Shown here: one piece after another, positions 1 to 7,915 of the stretch | How the letters are laid out: each line of letters starts with the position of its first letter | Position numbering within the stretch: position 1 is the stretch's first letter | Source of the DNA: DATJBF01 sp035515475 | Lineage (GTDB): Bacteria > Verrucomicrobiota > Verrucomicrobiia > Palsa-1439 | Reading direction: 5' to 3' | Assembly: GCA_035515475.1 (NCBI GenBank) | Contig: DATJBF010000047.1 | Span: 1 to 64,000, forward strand | DNA length: 64,000 nucleotides | The notes under the pieces: model-generated | Told to the model about the DNA's origin: nothing | The model's database searches: none | What the model saw: the letters and a program-made list of their open reading frames with translations, nothing else | Program-made: the position numbers and the translations under genes

Positions 1-485
1 AACCGAGCCGCGTCATAGTTGTACTCCTGCTCGACGCTGCTGATAATCAGCCCGCGGCCGTAGTGCAGGTATTGGCGTCCCAGTTTCAAGGTCGCTGCCG
101 TGTAGAACAGCTCATTGAACTGAACATAGGCCTCGGTGACACCCACGTCCCAGCGGCGGTTGATCGATCCATCGGGTTGTCCGCTGCCGGCCCCTGCATC
201 CGTCGAGGTAGCGTTGTCATCGCCCCATTCGCCTTCCGCCTTGAGGGTCACCACCACCAACACGTGGTCCTCCAAGTCAGCTTCCACGGAAACGCGTGTG
301 CGCTGCGAGATGAACGAGGCATCTCCCTGTACTTGATCCCCGGCAAGGTCACTCCCTGCATTGGCCAGGAAATACCCGCGGATACGAATATCACCGCTCA
401 GCCGGATATTCTGTACGTCGGCAAATGTGTTGACCGCCAGTCCTCCCCAAGCAACCAGCGCAACCACTAGCCATAGTCTCTTCAC
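1..485 (-). CDS. Porin-like outer-membrane beta-barrel protein (partial)
   Basis: The N-terminal 161 codons of a longer gene whose 3' end lies beyond the left edge. It starts at GTG 485, with AGGAGG at 491-496 five bases upstream. The product opens with a signal peptide (VKRLWLVVALVAWGGLAVNT, then FADVQ), followed by amphipathic beta strands of alternating residues: LSGDIRIRGYF near residue 29, then RTRVSVEADLEDHVLVVV, then TEAYVQFNELF and LKLGRQYLHYGRGL. That pattern fits the alginate-export (AlgE-like) porin family. A near-consensus promoter lies at 653-680. Probable role is outer-membrane transport of sugars or polymer. The family is inferred from pattern only, because the C-terminal barrel is not visible. 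Confidence 0.7.
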   Translation of the reverse strand, partial: MKRLWLVVALVAWGGLAVNTFADVQNIRLSGDIRIRGYFLANAGSDLAGDQVQGDASFISQRTRVSVEADLEDHVLVVVTLKAEGEWGDDNATSTDAGAGSGQPDGSINRRWDVGVTEAYVQFNELFYTAATLKLGRQYLHYGRGLIISSVEQEYNYDAAR

Positions 486-822
486 TGTGTCCTCCTTTGT
501 TGTTTGCGTTTGCTGCGCGCCAAAGTACAAATCTTTGATTCTCAATCTGCTGGAGCCAGACACACTTCGACAGCAATCCTCCCCCCTACCCATCACGAAT
601 TGCCATCCTGAAGTAGTTCTGGCACTACCCCCTCCTTTTTGCTTAGGCGCCGAGTATAGGCTCGACCAAAAACGTGTCAAGCCCCAAAACCACCCTGCCA
701 AACCCGGCTACAATTTTGTACATATCCTCAAATTCGCCGCGCCATTCACGACCGCACCAATACAGAATGGCCGCCATGCGATGTGCGATCAGCGCAATGA
801 TTCCCTCTCCTCCACCATGAAA
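486..822. other. Intergenic region, leader of the porin-like gene
   Basis: No convincing gene. It holds the porin-like gene's promoter (653-680) and a leader of about 160 bases ending in a strong AGGAGG. The part at 690-822 is the spacer downstream of the VWA gene. A weak hairpin CCTCCA/TGGAGG can form around that gene's stop codon, but it has no U-run. Confidence 0.6.
653..680 (-). promoter_or_regulatory. Sigma-70 promoter of the porin-like gene
   Basis: On the minus strand, TTGACA (680-675) is followed by 16 bases and then TATACT (658-653). This predicts a start near 646 and a 5' leader of about 160 bases. The -35 and -10 hexamers and the spacer length are identical to those at 1992-2019. 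Confidence 0.75.
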
Positions 823-1866
823 CTATAAGATGGAGGCCCCGAGGCTCTCACAGCACGATGCGATCGAATCTGCCGTCTGCAAGCTAATCCGCCCCATGCG
901 CACGAGTGCCGTCAAGTATCTCCCCAGCACCTCGCACTCGGTTCTCGCGGCGAAGGCATTCCGACGCGCTATCCCCCTGCCGATGGTTGCCACCTGTCGC
1001 TCCAGCCTCAGGGTCTGACTGCGACTGAGGCCCAAAGCGTCCACTTGCGCCAGAAGATCGTCAGCGCTTGAGCAGCCTCCCGCGGCTTGCCCACATGACT
1101 GAACGATGCTTGAGATGCCTGCGCCCGTGCCCGTCCCGTCGCTGTCCGTCTCAACGAATTGGCCGTGCGAGGTACGCGCGTAGTCCTGCATGATGGCTTT
1201 AACCTCAGCGATTTCACCCGAGGTTGGCACGTAAATCGCCGACACCAGAACACCGGCGTGAGCGGCGGCCACGGCCACCTGGTGCGCATGGACGTCGCTC
1301 ACGCCGAGTGTGAACGCGTCATTGCATTCGCCCGGTTCCGCATCCGTAATCAAAACAGCGATCTTGATGCACCTCGACCGGAAGGCTCCAAACGGCCCGT
1401 CCTCCGCTACCACGCTGCACGATTCGTCCGCTGCCCCAGTCACGGCGTACTGAAGCGCCTCGTCCGAAGACTCGGGTATCCCGTTCCCTCCGCCCGCAAA
1501 GAGACCTTCAATAGCGGATTGGACGAGGGAAACGTCATTTGTAAGCGGTTGATTCACCACCACGTTGTCGTTCGGGAAGGTAACCAACCCCATTCGCAGT
1601 TTGCCACCAGACGCGTTGAGCGCATTGGTGATAATTGTCGGCAGTTCGTCTTGTATGTTGCCAAGTGCTCCGCCCATGCTTCCCGTGTCGTCCACGACAA
1701 AGGCCACATCCATGCATCCGCATCCCGCCATGGCCCCACGCACCGACACAAAGAGGCCGGCAACAGCCAACAGCACCGCGACCAGAACCCTTACGTAGGT
1801 AAGTGGTCTTCCCCCCATGATCGCCATGGCGCATCTTTGCTCAATGCTCTTCGCCGGAAGTTTCAT
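823..1866 (-). CDS. Secreted VWA-domain protein with FIMAH-like C-terminus
   Basis: 347 aa. An N-terminal hydrophobic segment (residues 25-45) is followed by AMAGC, so it is either a signal peptide or a lipobox with Cys49. The von Willebrand factor A domain begins right after, with the metal-site motif VVDDTGSMG (58-66), and runs to about residue 260. The C-terminal 75 residues (ADDLLAQVDALGLSR onward) resemble the helical FIMAH domain found at the C-termini of secreted bacterial proteins. The start is set by AAAGGAGGA ten bases upstream of ATG 1866. VWA domains bind protein ligands through a divalent metal; the partner is unknown. It is cysteine-rich around residues 49-51 and near the C-terminus. 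Confidence 0.8.
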   Translation of the reverse strand: MKLPAKSIEQRCAMAIMGGRPLTYVRVLVAVLLAVAGLFVSVRGAMAGCGCMDVAFVVDDTGSMGGALGNIQDELPTIITNALNASGGKLRMGLVTFPNDNVVVNQPLTNDVSLVQSAIEGLFAGGGNGIPESSDEALQYAVTGAADESCSVVAEDGPFGAFRSRCIKIAVLITDAEPGECNDAFTLGVSDVHAHQVAVAAAHAGVLVSAIYVPTSGEIAEVKAIMQDYARTSHGQFVETDSDGTGTGAGISSIVQSCGQAAGGCSSADDLLAQVDALGLSRSQTLRLERQVATIGRGIARRNAFAARTECEVLGRYLTALVRMGRISLQTADSIASCCESLGASIL

Positions 1867-1991
1867 TGACCAATCCTCCTTTGTTAGTTGTTCAACCGAG
1901 GCCCGTGATTCTCCTTAAAGGCACCCGGCAGTCCCGTCCAGACAACCCCGCACCACTAAAATCTTGAACGGCTCAACCCGATTTCGGGCGA

Positions 1992-2019
1992 AGTATAGGT
2001 ACACCCCCAGAAGTGTCAA
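1992..2019 (-). promoter_or_regulatory. Sigma-70 promoter of the VWA gene
   Basis: TTGACA (2019-2014), 16-base spacer, TATACT (1997-1992) on the minus strand. The predicted leader is about 120 bases and contains a small hairpin, CCCGAAATCGGG, close to its 5' end. Confidence 0.75.
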
Positions 2020-2150
2020 CTTCGAACTTATGCATTCGGCGCTTGGACGGACCCGGGCTCTATCGCGGTTGCCGGTGCTACCAGACATGCGCACCCCAAC
2101 CGGTTCCCAAGAGGGCTAAACCTCCCTGTCCTTACTTGGTCCATTATTGG

Positions 2151-2876
2151 TTACGGCTGCTTGGGAGCAACAGGAGCATTCGTTGACGGATAAGACGGCC
2201 AATTTGAAATTGGCGGTTGCTGTGCCGCTTCTTTCCCCGGCGAAGCTGTCGCTGGCAGCTCCCTCTTGAGCACCACCCACCGCAAGTAGGCCTCAGTTCT
2301 CCACGGCGACCCCGGTCCTGCCGCCAATATCTCCTCATAGAGCTGACGGGCCTCTTTCAGCTGACCCGATGCTTCCAGACAGCGTGCCATTCCCATCTTG
2401 GCCGCGGAAGCTATGAAACTGGTTGGGCCAGACTCCACAATCTGGGAGTATAATCCCTTTGCAGCCTCAAAGTTTCCTTGGGCCTCTTGGACGGCAGCCA
2501 ATCCCAATCGAGCAGATTCTGACAGAGGATTCGATGGAAATTCCTTGAGTATCCTCTCGTAAGTGCTTGCCGCTTCAGCATATCTGCCTTCACGGTATTG
2601 CATCTCGCTCAGGCGTGATAGCGCCTCCAGAGCCGCGTCCGTTCCCTGGAACTCGCGGGCTACCTGTTCCAACGACGATGGATCGGTCGCCTTCGCCAGA
2701 CTGTCCGCGGCCAGCTCCATCTGCTGATTTGACCGGTACTGCCAAAACAGTACCCCTCCACCGAATACCACCACTGCCAGCACGCCGATGATGATCTTCT
2801 TGCTGTTCTCTGCCCAAAACGTCTCGAAGTCGAACTGATCTGTTATCCGTAAGTTGTTCTGTGCTTCCTGTGCCAT
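2151..2876 (-). CDS. Membrane-anchored tetratricopeptide-repeat protein
   Basis: 241 aa. A short cytoplasmic start (about 27 residues) precedes one transmembrane helix (IIIGVLAVVVFGGGVLFWQY, about 29-48). A periplasmic TPR array follows, with repeats visible at ALEALSRLSEMQYREGRYAEA, SARLGLAAVQEAQGNFEAA and AAKMGMARCLEASGQLKEA. The C-terminal 30 residues are proline-rich. This layout matches YfgM-like ancillary or scaffolding TPR proteins of the inner membrane. It is the last gene of the polysaccharide run, 67 bases downstream of the WecG-type gene, so it may be co-transcribed. Its specific partner is not known. Confidence 0.75.
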   Translation of the reverse strand: MAQEAQNNLRITDQFDFETFWAENSKKIIIGVLAVVVFGGGVLFWQYRSNQQMELAADSLAKATDPSSLEQVAREFQGTDAALEALSRLSEMQYREGRYAEAASTYERILKEFPSNPLSESARLGLAAVQEAQGNFEAAKGLYSQIVESGPTSFIASAAKMGMARCLEASGQLKEARQLYEEILAAGPGSPWRTEAYLRWVVLKRELPATASPGKEAAQQPPISNWPSYPSTNAPVAPKQP

Positions 2877-2943
2877 AAGTCTCCGTAAAACAGTTGGGTC
2901 ATTCTTCTGAAAACCGACACAAAGCGCAAGCCCGAATCCGCCG

Positions 2944-3735
2944 TCAGTTCCTGCTTCGCTGCGCCGTCCGCCACTCGCGCCAAACCAACCGGAAAAAAGC
3001 CATGTCCTCCACCAAATATCGGCGCCACATCCGCCGTGGTTCCTGCGCCAGACGGAACAACCATTCTAACCCCCATTTCTGCATCCACCGCGGCGCGCGC
3101 TTCACCCGTCCAGCTACCACATCGAACGTTCCTCCAACTCCCATCACAAATGGAACGCTAAGCTCCTGCTTCCACGTGGCTAAGAACAATTCCTTCTTGG
3201 GCGAACTCATGGCCACAAAAAGGATCTCCGGCCGCGCCCGTCGAATTGCGTCAACTACATCCCGTTCCTCATCCGGCTGCCAATATCCATTCCTCCAACC
3301 CGCTATTTGCAGGCTCGGATGTTTCACCTGCAAAATGTTCACCACGCGCTCGACAACCTCCTGTCGAGCGCCCAGAAAAAACAGCCGATGTCCCCGCTGC
3401 GCGCATCTCTCGACCAGACTGCCAAACAAATCTACGCCCGTAACCCTTTCCTTGATTGGCTGTTGCAGAATCCTGGAAGCCCAAATGATCGGCTGTCCGT
3501 CCGCGCTAATCAGGTCACAACTCAGTACTGCCTTGCGAAGCTCCGGGTCAGTTTGAAGTTTGACAATTTTGTCCACATTGACGACCACGTGCTGGTGTGT
3601 CGCTCCATTCCGAATCATCTCTTCGATGCGGTCGAGCGTTTCACTGAGGGTGAGATTATCAATCGGCACCCCAAACAGCATGACCTTATGTGCCGGTGCA
3701 GTCTTCACTTCTTGGGTCGATGTTCGAGCAAACAT
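2944..3735 (-). CDS. wecG: WecG/TagA/CpsF-family glycosyltransferase
   Basis: 263 aa. Enzymes of this family (GT26) transfer N-acetylmannosaminyl residues from the UDP sugar to undecaprenyl-diphosphate-GlcNAc at the inner face of the membrane. Family signatures are GVPIDNLTLSETLDRI near residue 22, the conserved ADGQPIIWASRIL (78-90), and VGGTFDVVAGRVKRAP toward the C-terminus. The start at 3735 overlaps the 3' end of the wecB-like gene by 31 bases; an internal ATG at 3681 is an alternative. The pairing with the UDP-GlcNAc 2-epimerase just upstream supports UDP-ManNAc as donor. The family also contains ManNAcA and glucosyl transferases, so the sugar is inferred. Confidence 0.85.
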   Translation of the reverse strand: MFARTSTQEVKTAPAHKVMLFGVPIDNLTLSETLDRIEEMIRNGATHQHVVVNVDKIVKLQTDPELRKAVLSCDLISADGQPIIWASRILQQPIKERVTGVDLFGSLVERCAQRGHRLFFLGARQEVVERVVNILQVKHPSLQIAGWRNGYWQPDEERDVVDAIRRARPEILFVAMSSPKKELFLATWKQELSVPFVMGVGGTFDVVAGRVKRAPRWMQKWGLEWLFRLAQEPRRMWRRYLVEDMAFFRLVWREWRTAQRSRN

Positions 3736-4811
3736 TGCACGATACGCTCCGCTGCCCTGCCATCCCAGAACTTCGGGACGCGCCCCGTTTTGCCGCGGCC
3801 TTCGAGTATATGCCGCGCCTCGGCGACGATCTTCGCGTGACTGGTGCCGACAAGCGTGTTGGTGCCCTCTGTAATCGTGATGGGTCGCTCGGTATTTTCA
3901 CGAATCGTCAAACAAGGCGTTCCCAGCACGGTCGTTTCCTCCTGCATGCCTCCCGAATCGGTGAGCACCAGTTTGGCGTTCGCCATCAAGCACAGCGAGT
4001 CGAGGTAGCCGATGGGTTCAACCAGTCTCAGGTTCTCCCACCGCTGAAGCTCGTCCCAATAACCGAATTGTTTCAAGCGATTTACCGTGCGTGGATGCGC
4101 GGGAAACACAAGCGGCAACTTCTTTTGGACCACGTCCAGTGCGGACAGGATCTCCGCCAGAGTTTCTTTCGAATCCACGTTGCTCGGCCGATGGAGCGTG
4201 ACGAACCCAAATTCACCGTCCAACCGGAGCCGCCGGCGCACGTCGGACTTCAGGCCTGCCTCCTTGAGTTGCAGCAACGTGTCGATCATCACGTTGCCGA
4301 CGAAGAAAATCTTGCCTCGGGACACGCCTTCGTGCCGCAAGTTCTCGTCGGCATCCGGGCTGGTGGTGAAACAATAATCCGCCAGCGCGTCGGTCACCAG
4401 GCGGTTGATTTCCTCCGGCATCGTCCGGTCGAAACTGCGCAAGCCCGCCTCGATGTGCGCCACGGGAACGCACAGCTTCGCCGCCACGATCGCCGCCGCC
4501 ATCGTCGAGTTCACATCGCCGACCACGACGACGAGATCGGCCGGCGTCTTCGTGAGGAACTTCTCCAACTCGACCATGACCTTGGCCGTTTGTTCCGAAT
4601 GCGTGCCCGAGCCGACGCCGAGATACACATCGGGCTCCGGCAGGTGAAGCTGCTCGAAGAACTGTTGCGACATGTTGTCGTCGTAATGCTGGCCGGTGTG
4701 CACGAGCACGGGCTCAAAGTCGGCCGGATGCTTGCGGTACTCCGGCATCAACGGCGCAATCTTCATAAAATTGGGCCGCGCTCCAACGACGTTAACGACG
4801 CGCAGTTTCAT
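3705..4811 (-). CDS. wecB: UDP-N-acetylglucosamine 2-epimerase (non-hydrolysing)
   Basis: 368 aa, the normal length for the family. It interconverts UDP-GlcNAc and UDP-ManNAc in the cytoplasm. Visible signatures are GARPNFMKIAPL near the N-terminus, VVVGDVNSTMAA, AHIEAGLRSFDRTMPEE, TLHRPSNVD and the nucleotide-binding stretch LTDSGGMQEE near residue 280. It overlaps the gene upstream by 20 bases and the wecG-like gene downstream by 31 bases, so the three are probably translated from one message. No UDP-ManNAc dehydrogenase (WecC) is seen in the window, so ManNAc rather than ManNAcA may be the sugar used. Confidence 0.93.
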   Translation of the reverse strand: MKLRVVNVVGARPNFMKIAPLMPEYRKHPADFEPVLVHTGQHYDDNMSQQFFEQLHLPEPDVYLGVGSGTHSEQTAKVMVELEKFLTKTPADLVVVVGDVNSTMAAAIVAAKLCVPVAHIEAGLRSFDRTMPEEINRLVTDALADYCFTTSPDADENLRHEGVSRGKIFFVGNVMIDTLLQLKEAGLKSDVRRRLRLDGEFGFVTLHRPSNVDSKETLAEILSALDVVQKKLPLVFPAHPRTVNRLKQFGYWDELQRWENLRLVEPIGYLDSLCLMANAKLVLTDSGGMQEETTVLGTPCLTIRENTERPITITEGTNTLVGTSHAKIVAEARHILEGRGKTGRVPKFWDGRAAERIVQCLLEHRPKK

Positions 4812-5844
4812 TGACCTCGATCAGTTTCTTCAACGCGCAATACATCCAGGCTTGCGACCACCGCATGTAGCAAATGCGATTGGTCAGCATTCGTCCCCGT
4901 TGATACCAAAAGAACCCCCGTTCATCCCACATGTTTTTCAGCGCCCACCGTGCCACCCGGTTCGCTCTTCCCGTATCCCCAAACGCCAAGTAGGTCAGAA
5001 TCCCTTGGGCACAACAATGAATGTCCATCGGATACGTGCGGTTGTGATAATACCGCGGCCCGCCGTCGGCCAACCAGAACGTTCTGTCCCAGTACTCGAA
5101 CCCGCGTCGGGCGGCATCCTCGAAGTCCGGGTCGCCCGTGGCCTGCTGATATTCGCGCAACGCCACGAGGTTGTACCCCGTGTGGAAATTGTCGATCCAT
5201 CGCTGATTCTCGGCTTCGCCGTACCACCAGGAGCCGTCCGTCCGCTGCCGGCGCACCGAGAACTCCAGGCAATCCCGTCGCCCCAACAGCGCCGCGCCCA
5301 TCAGGTTGACGTTGTGGACTTGCGTGTCTGACCGGGCGACGTAGCGAACCCAATGCTCGCCGCCACGTTCGGTCACCAGACTCTCCACGAAGGTCGCGTC
5401 GACGGGACGTCGGAACTGCCGATAGGCCTTCAACGCCAGCACCGTGCAAATCAGGTTCGGCGCGCCGGGTGGCGCGTAAAAGGCCCGCGACTGCCAGCCA
5501 AACGGATAGCCCCAACCGCCTGCAGCCGTGCGCAGCTTCGCCAGCACGTCGAGCAACCGTTCGTCGCCGCTGCCCATCGCGAACAGTGCCACCGCCGTGG
5601 AATTCAACTGCGGCTCGATTCCACACAATGGACGGATATTGATGGGGCTTCGCCGGTGGAACTGCGTCCAGGCCTGCCGCAGCGCCTTGCCCGGCAACCG
5701 CCGCGCCAGTGGCGCGTTCAAGCCATCATACGGGTCGTAGCCGCGCCAGTCGCGCGCGGAACAGAATTCGTGGAGCCGTTGCCAGACGCGACGCAGAGAT
5801 GCGCGCTCGTTCGGGCCCGCGCTGAGATCCGCCGAAGCGTTCAT
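4792..5844 (-). CDS. Alpha/alpha-toroid protein of polysaccharide operon
   Basis: 350 aa from ATG 5844; an in-frame extension to 5973 is Arg-rich and runs into the next gene, so it is rejected. No signal peptide. The protein is helical, with repeated W/G-rich turns (AAGGWGYPFGW, RTDGSWWYGEAENQRW, NFHTGYNLVALREY, YYHNRTYPMDIHCCAQG). This is the pattern of (alpha/alpha)6 toroid folds shared by terpene cyclase-like and polysaccharide-acting enzymes. The run of conserved His, Asp and Tyr (TGYN, PMDIHCCAQ) suggests a sugar-binding cleft. It follows the bi-domain oxidoreductase by 7 bases. The function is not established; a cytoplasmic role on a uronate-type sugar is an inference from context. Confidence 0.65.
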   Translation of the reverse strand: MNASADLSAGPNERASLRRVWQRLHEFCSARDWRGYDPYDGLNAPLARRLPGKALRQAWTQFHRRSPINIRPLCGIEPQLNSTAVALFAMGSGDERLLDVLAKLRTAAGGWGYPFGWQSRAFYAPPGAPNLICTVLALKAYRQFRRPVDATFVESLVTERGGEHWVRYVARSDTQVHNVNLMGAALLGRRDCLEFSVRRQRTDGSWWYGEAENQRWIDNFHTGYNLVALREYQQATGDPDFEDAARRGFEYWDRTFWLADGGPRYYHNRTYPMDIHCCAQGILTYLAFGDTGRANRVARWALKNMWDERGFFWYQRGRMLTNRICYMRWSQAWMYCALKKLIEVNETARR

Positions 5845-5851
5845 TCGCAAA

Positions 5852-7915
5852 TTAGAGCTCGGCCGTCTGTCCTGTCCGAAGCGATCGCAAAACGGCAAAC
5901 GTCGCCTGCGTGCTGGCAATGATTTCCTCCAACGGGATCGGCAGCGGGCCGCCGCTCTTCGCCGCCTCAACAAATCGCCGTACCTCCTCGGACTGTCCCT
6001 TGTCGCGGAAATCCGAGACGATCAGATTCTTCCCACCGCCAAACGCCTCGAAATATTCCTTGGCCAGCGATGCGTCGGCCACATCGAAATAGTCAATCGA
6101 GCCGACCGAGCCGTCAGCGAACCGCAGGGCCACCTGCACATTGTCGCCACCAAATCCCTGGGCAAACACGGAGACCGGACGGGCCTGCGCGGCGAACTGG
6201 AGGAAATCGACAAAGTGGCAGACCTCGCCGAGGATCCGTCCCCCGCCCACCTCGGGATCCGCCGCCCAATGTTCGTGCGGCAACGGTGCGACGCTCACCC
6301 GGTACCGCATCACCCGCGGCCCCGGGATCTCGCGCGCTTTCCCGGCGAACGGCGCAAACCGGCGGTTGAACCCGACCATGAGTCGGGCATTACCCGTTTC
6401 GCGAACGACTTTCAGAATCTCGTCGAGCTGTTCTTCGCGCAGGCACAACGGTTTCTCGCAAAACACGGTTTTACCCGCGCGCAACGCCTCGCACACCACC
6501 GGCGCATGCAGGTCATGCCGAGTCGCGATGAGCACCGTGTTGATGGACTTGTCGGCGATCACGGCCCGCCAATCCGTTGTGGACGATTCGAACCCAAATT
6601 TCTCGCGGGCCTTCTCCGCCTTCACGCCGGTGGCCGTGCACACTGCGCGCAACGTCACGTCGGCATTCGCCTTGAACTGCGGCAGCAACACCCCCTGCGC
6701 GTAATTGCCGGCGCCGATCACGCCGAGGACGATGGATTTGCAGGCCGAGCCTCCCGATTGCCCATGCCAACGCGCCATGCTGGGTTCTTGTGCGGTGTAT
6801 TTCAGCAACACGCCCACAACGCGCTCGCCCGTTTTTCCCGTGATCAATTCGTAGGCTTTGGGCGCGTCGTCGATGGAAAACGTGTGGGTAATCAGCGCGC
6901 CAACGTCCACGCGGCCCGACGCCAGCAGTTCCAGGAACGCCTCCATGTTCCGTTGTTCCGTCCAGCGAACGTACCCAATCGGATAATCCAACCCCTTCTC
7001 CTCGTACAACGGATCGTAGCGTCCCGGCCCGTAGCTGCGGGAGAACCGGAAATCCAGTTCCTTGTGGTAAAAGAGATCGCGGGGCACTTCCATGCCGGTC
7101 ACGCCGACCATGACGATGCGCCCGCGGTCGCGGCAAATCCTGGCGGCCAATTGGATGGGCTCGTTCGTTTCCGTCGACGCCGTGATAATGGCCGCGTCCA
7201 CGCCAAACTCATTCGTTAGCCGGGCCGCGAGGCGCTCCACATCGTCGCCCGGCACCACGGCAACTGCGTCGCAACCGCATTGCCGGGCCAGGGCGCACGC
7301 CGCATCGCTCAGGTCAATGCCCAACACGCGACAGCCGGCTGCTCGGGCAATTTGCATCGTCAATTGTCCCACCAAACCCAACCCAACGACAGCCACCGTT
7401 TCGCCCAGACGCGCTCCCGACTGGCGCATGCCTTGCAGGGCGATCGCCCCAAGAGTGGTGAACGACGCGTTGTTCGATTCGACGCCGTCGGGAATCTTCG
7501 CGCACAGGTTCTGCGGAACGCAGACCGTCTCGGCATGACTCGCGTGGTCCTGGCCCGCGCAGGCCACGCGGTCGCCCACGGAAAACCCGGTGACGCCCTC
7601 GCCGAGTTGCAGCACGGTACCGGCGGTGGAATACCCCAGCATCTTCCACTGATCGAGGCGGGATTGGACCTTGCGGATGGTGGCCGCGACGCCTTCGCGT
7701 TTCACGGTATCAAGCACCTGCCTGACGAGGTCGGGACGCGAGCGCGCCTTGCCGACGAGCGATTGCTGGGCGAGGCTGACCGTGGCGCGTTCCGTTCCCG
7801 CGCTGACCAGCGAAAACGCGTTGCGCACGAGCACGCAGCCCGGCGCCACCACCGGCGCGGGCACATCCACCAGCTTGATCTCGCCGGTCTTGAAATCTTG
7901 GACAAGTTGCTTCAT
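5852..7915 (-). CDS. Bi-domain oxidoreductase (zinc-type MDR + Gfo/Idh/MocA)
   Basis: 687 aa from ATG 7915, which forms an ATGA overlap with the asparagine-synthetase-like gene; this favours it over the longer frame starting at 7984. The first half (to about 375) is a medium-chain alcohol dehydrogenase-like domain with nucleotide motif VVGLGLVGQL (about 176-185). The second half, from about 395, is a Gfo/Idh/MocA domain (VLGVIGAGNYAQG, CEKPLCLREEQL, MVGFNRRFAPF). Such fusions are known in exopolysaccharide loci and are thought to act on sugars, perhaps by linked oxidation and reduction steps; the substrate is unknown. It lies between the AsnB-like and toroid genes in one coupled unit. Confidence 0.85.
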   Translation of the reverse strand: MKQLVQDFKTGEIKLVDVPAPVVAPGCVLVRNAFSLVSAGTERATVSLAQQSLVGKARSRPDLVRQVLDTVKREGVAATIRKVQSRLDQWKMLGYSTAGTVLQLGEGVTGFSVGDRVACAGQDHASHAETVCVPQNLCAKIPDGVESNNASFTTLGAIALQGMRQSGARLGETVAVVGLGLVGQLTMQIARAAGCRVLGIDLSDAACALARQCGCDAVAVVPGDDVERLAARLTNEFGVDAAIITASTETNEPIQLAARICRDRGRIVMVGVTGMEVPRDLFYHKELDFRFSRSYGPGRYDPLYEEKGLDYPIGYVRWTEQRNMEAFLELLASGRVDVGALITHTFSIDDAPKAYELITGKTGERVVGVLLKYTAQEPSMARWHGQSGGSACKSIVLGVIGAGNYAQGVLLPQFKANADVTLRAVCTATGVKAEKAREKFGFESSTTDWRAVIADKSINTVLIATRHDLHAPVVCEALRAGKTVFCEKPLCLREEQLDEILKVVRETGNARLMVGFNRRFAPFAGKAREIPGPRVMRYRVSVAPLPHEHWAADPEVGGGRILGEVCHFVDFLQFAAQARPVSVFAQGFGGDNVQVALRFADGSVGSIDYFDVADASLAKEYFEAFGGGKNLIVSDFRDKGQSEEVRRFVEAAKSGGPLPIPLEEIIASTQATFAVLRSLRTGQTAEL

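Noticed and set aside
3690..4814. 374-codon plus-strand open frame
   Set aside because: Antisense to the well-conserved wecB gene; no homology-like motifs.
4792..5973. Longer start of the toroid protein gene at 5973
   Set aside because: The additional 43 residues are Arg-rich, overlap the bi-domain oxidoreductase gene by 122 bases and match nothing; ATG 5844 gives a clean 7-base spacing.
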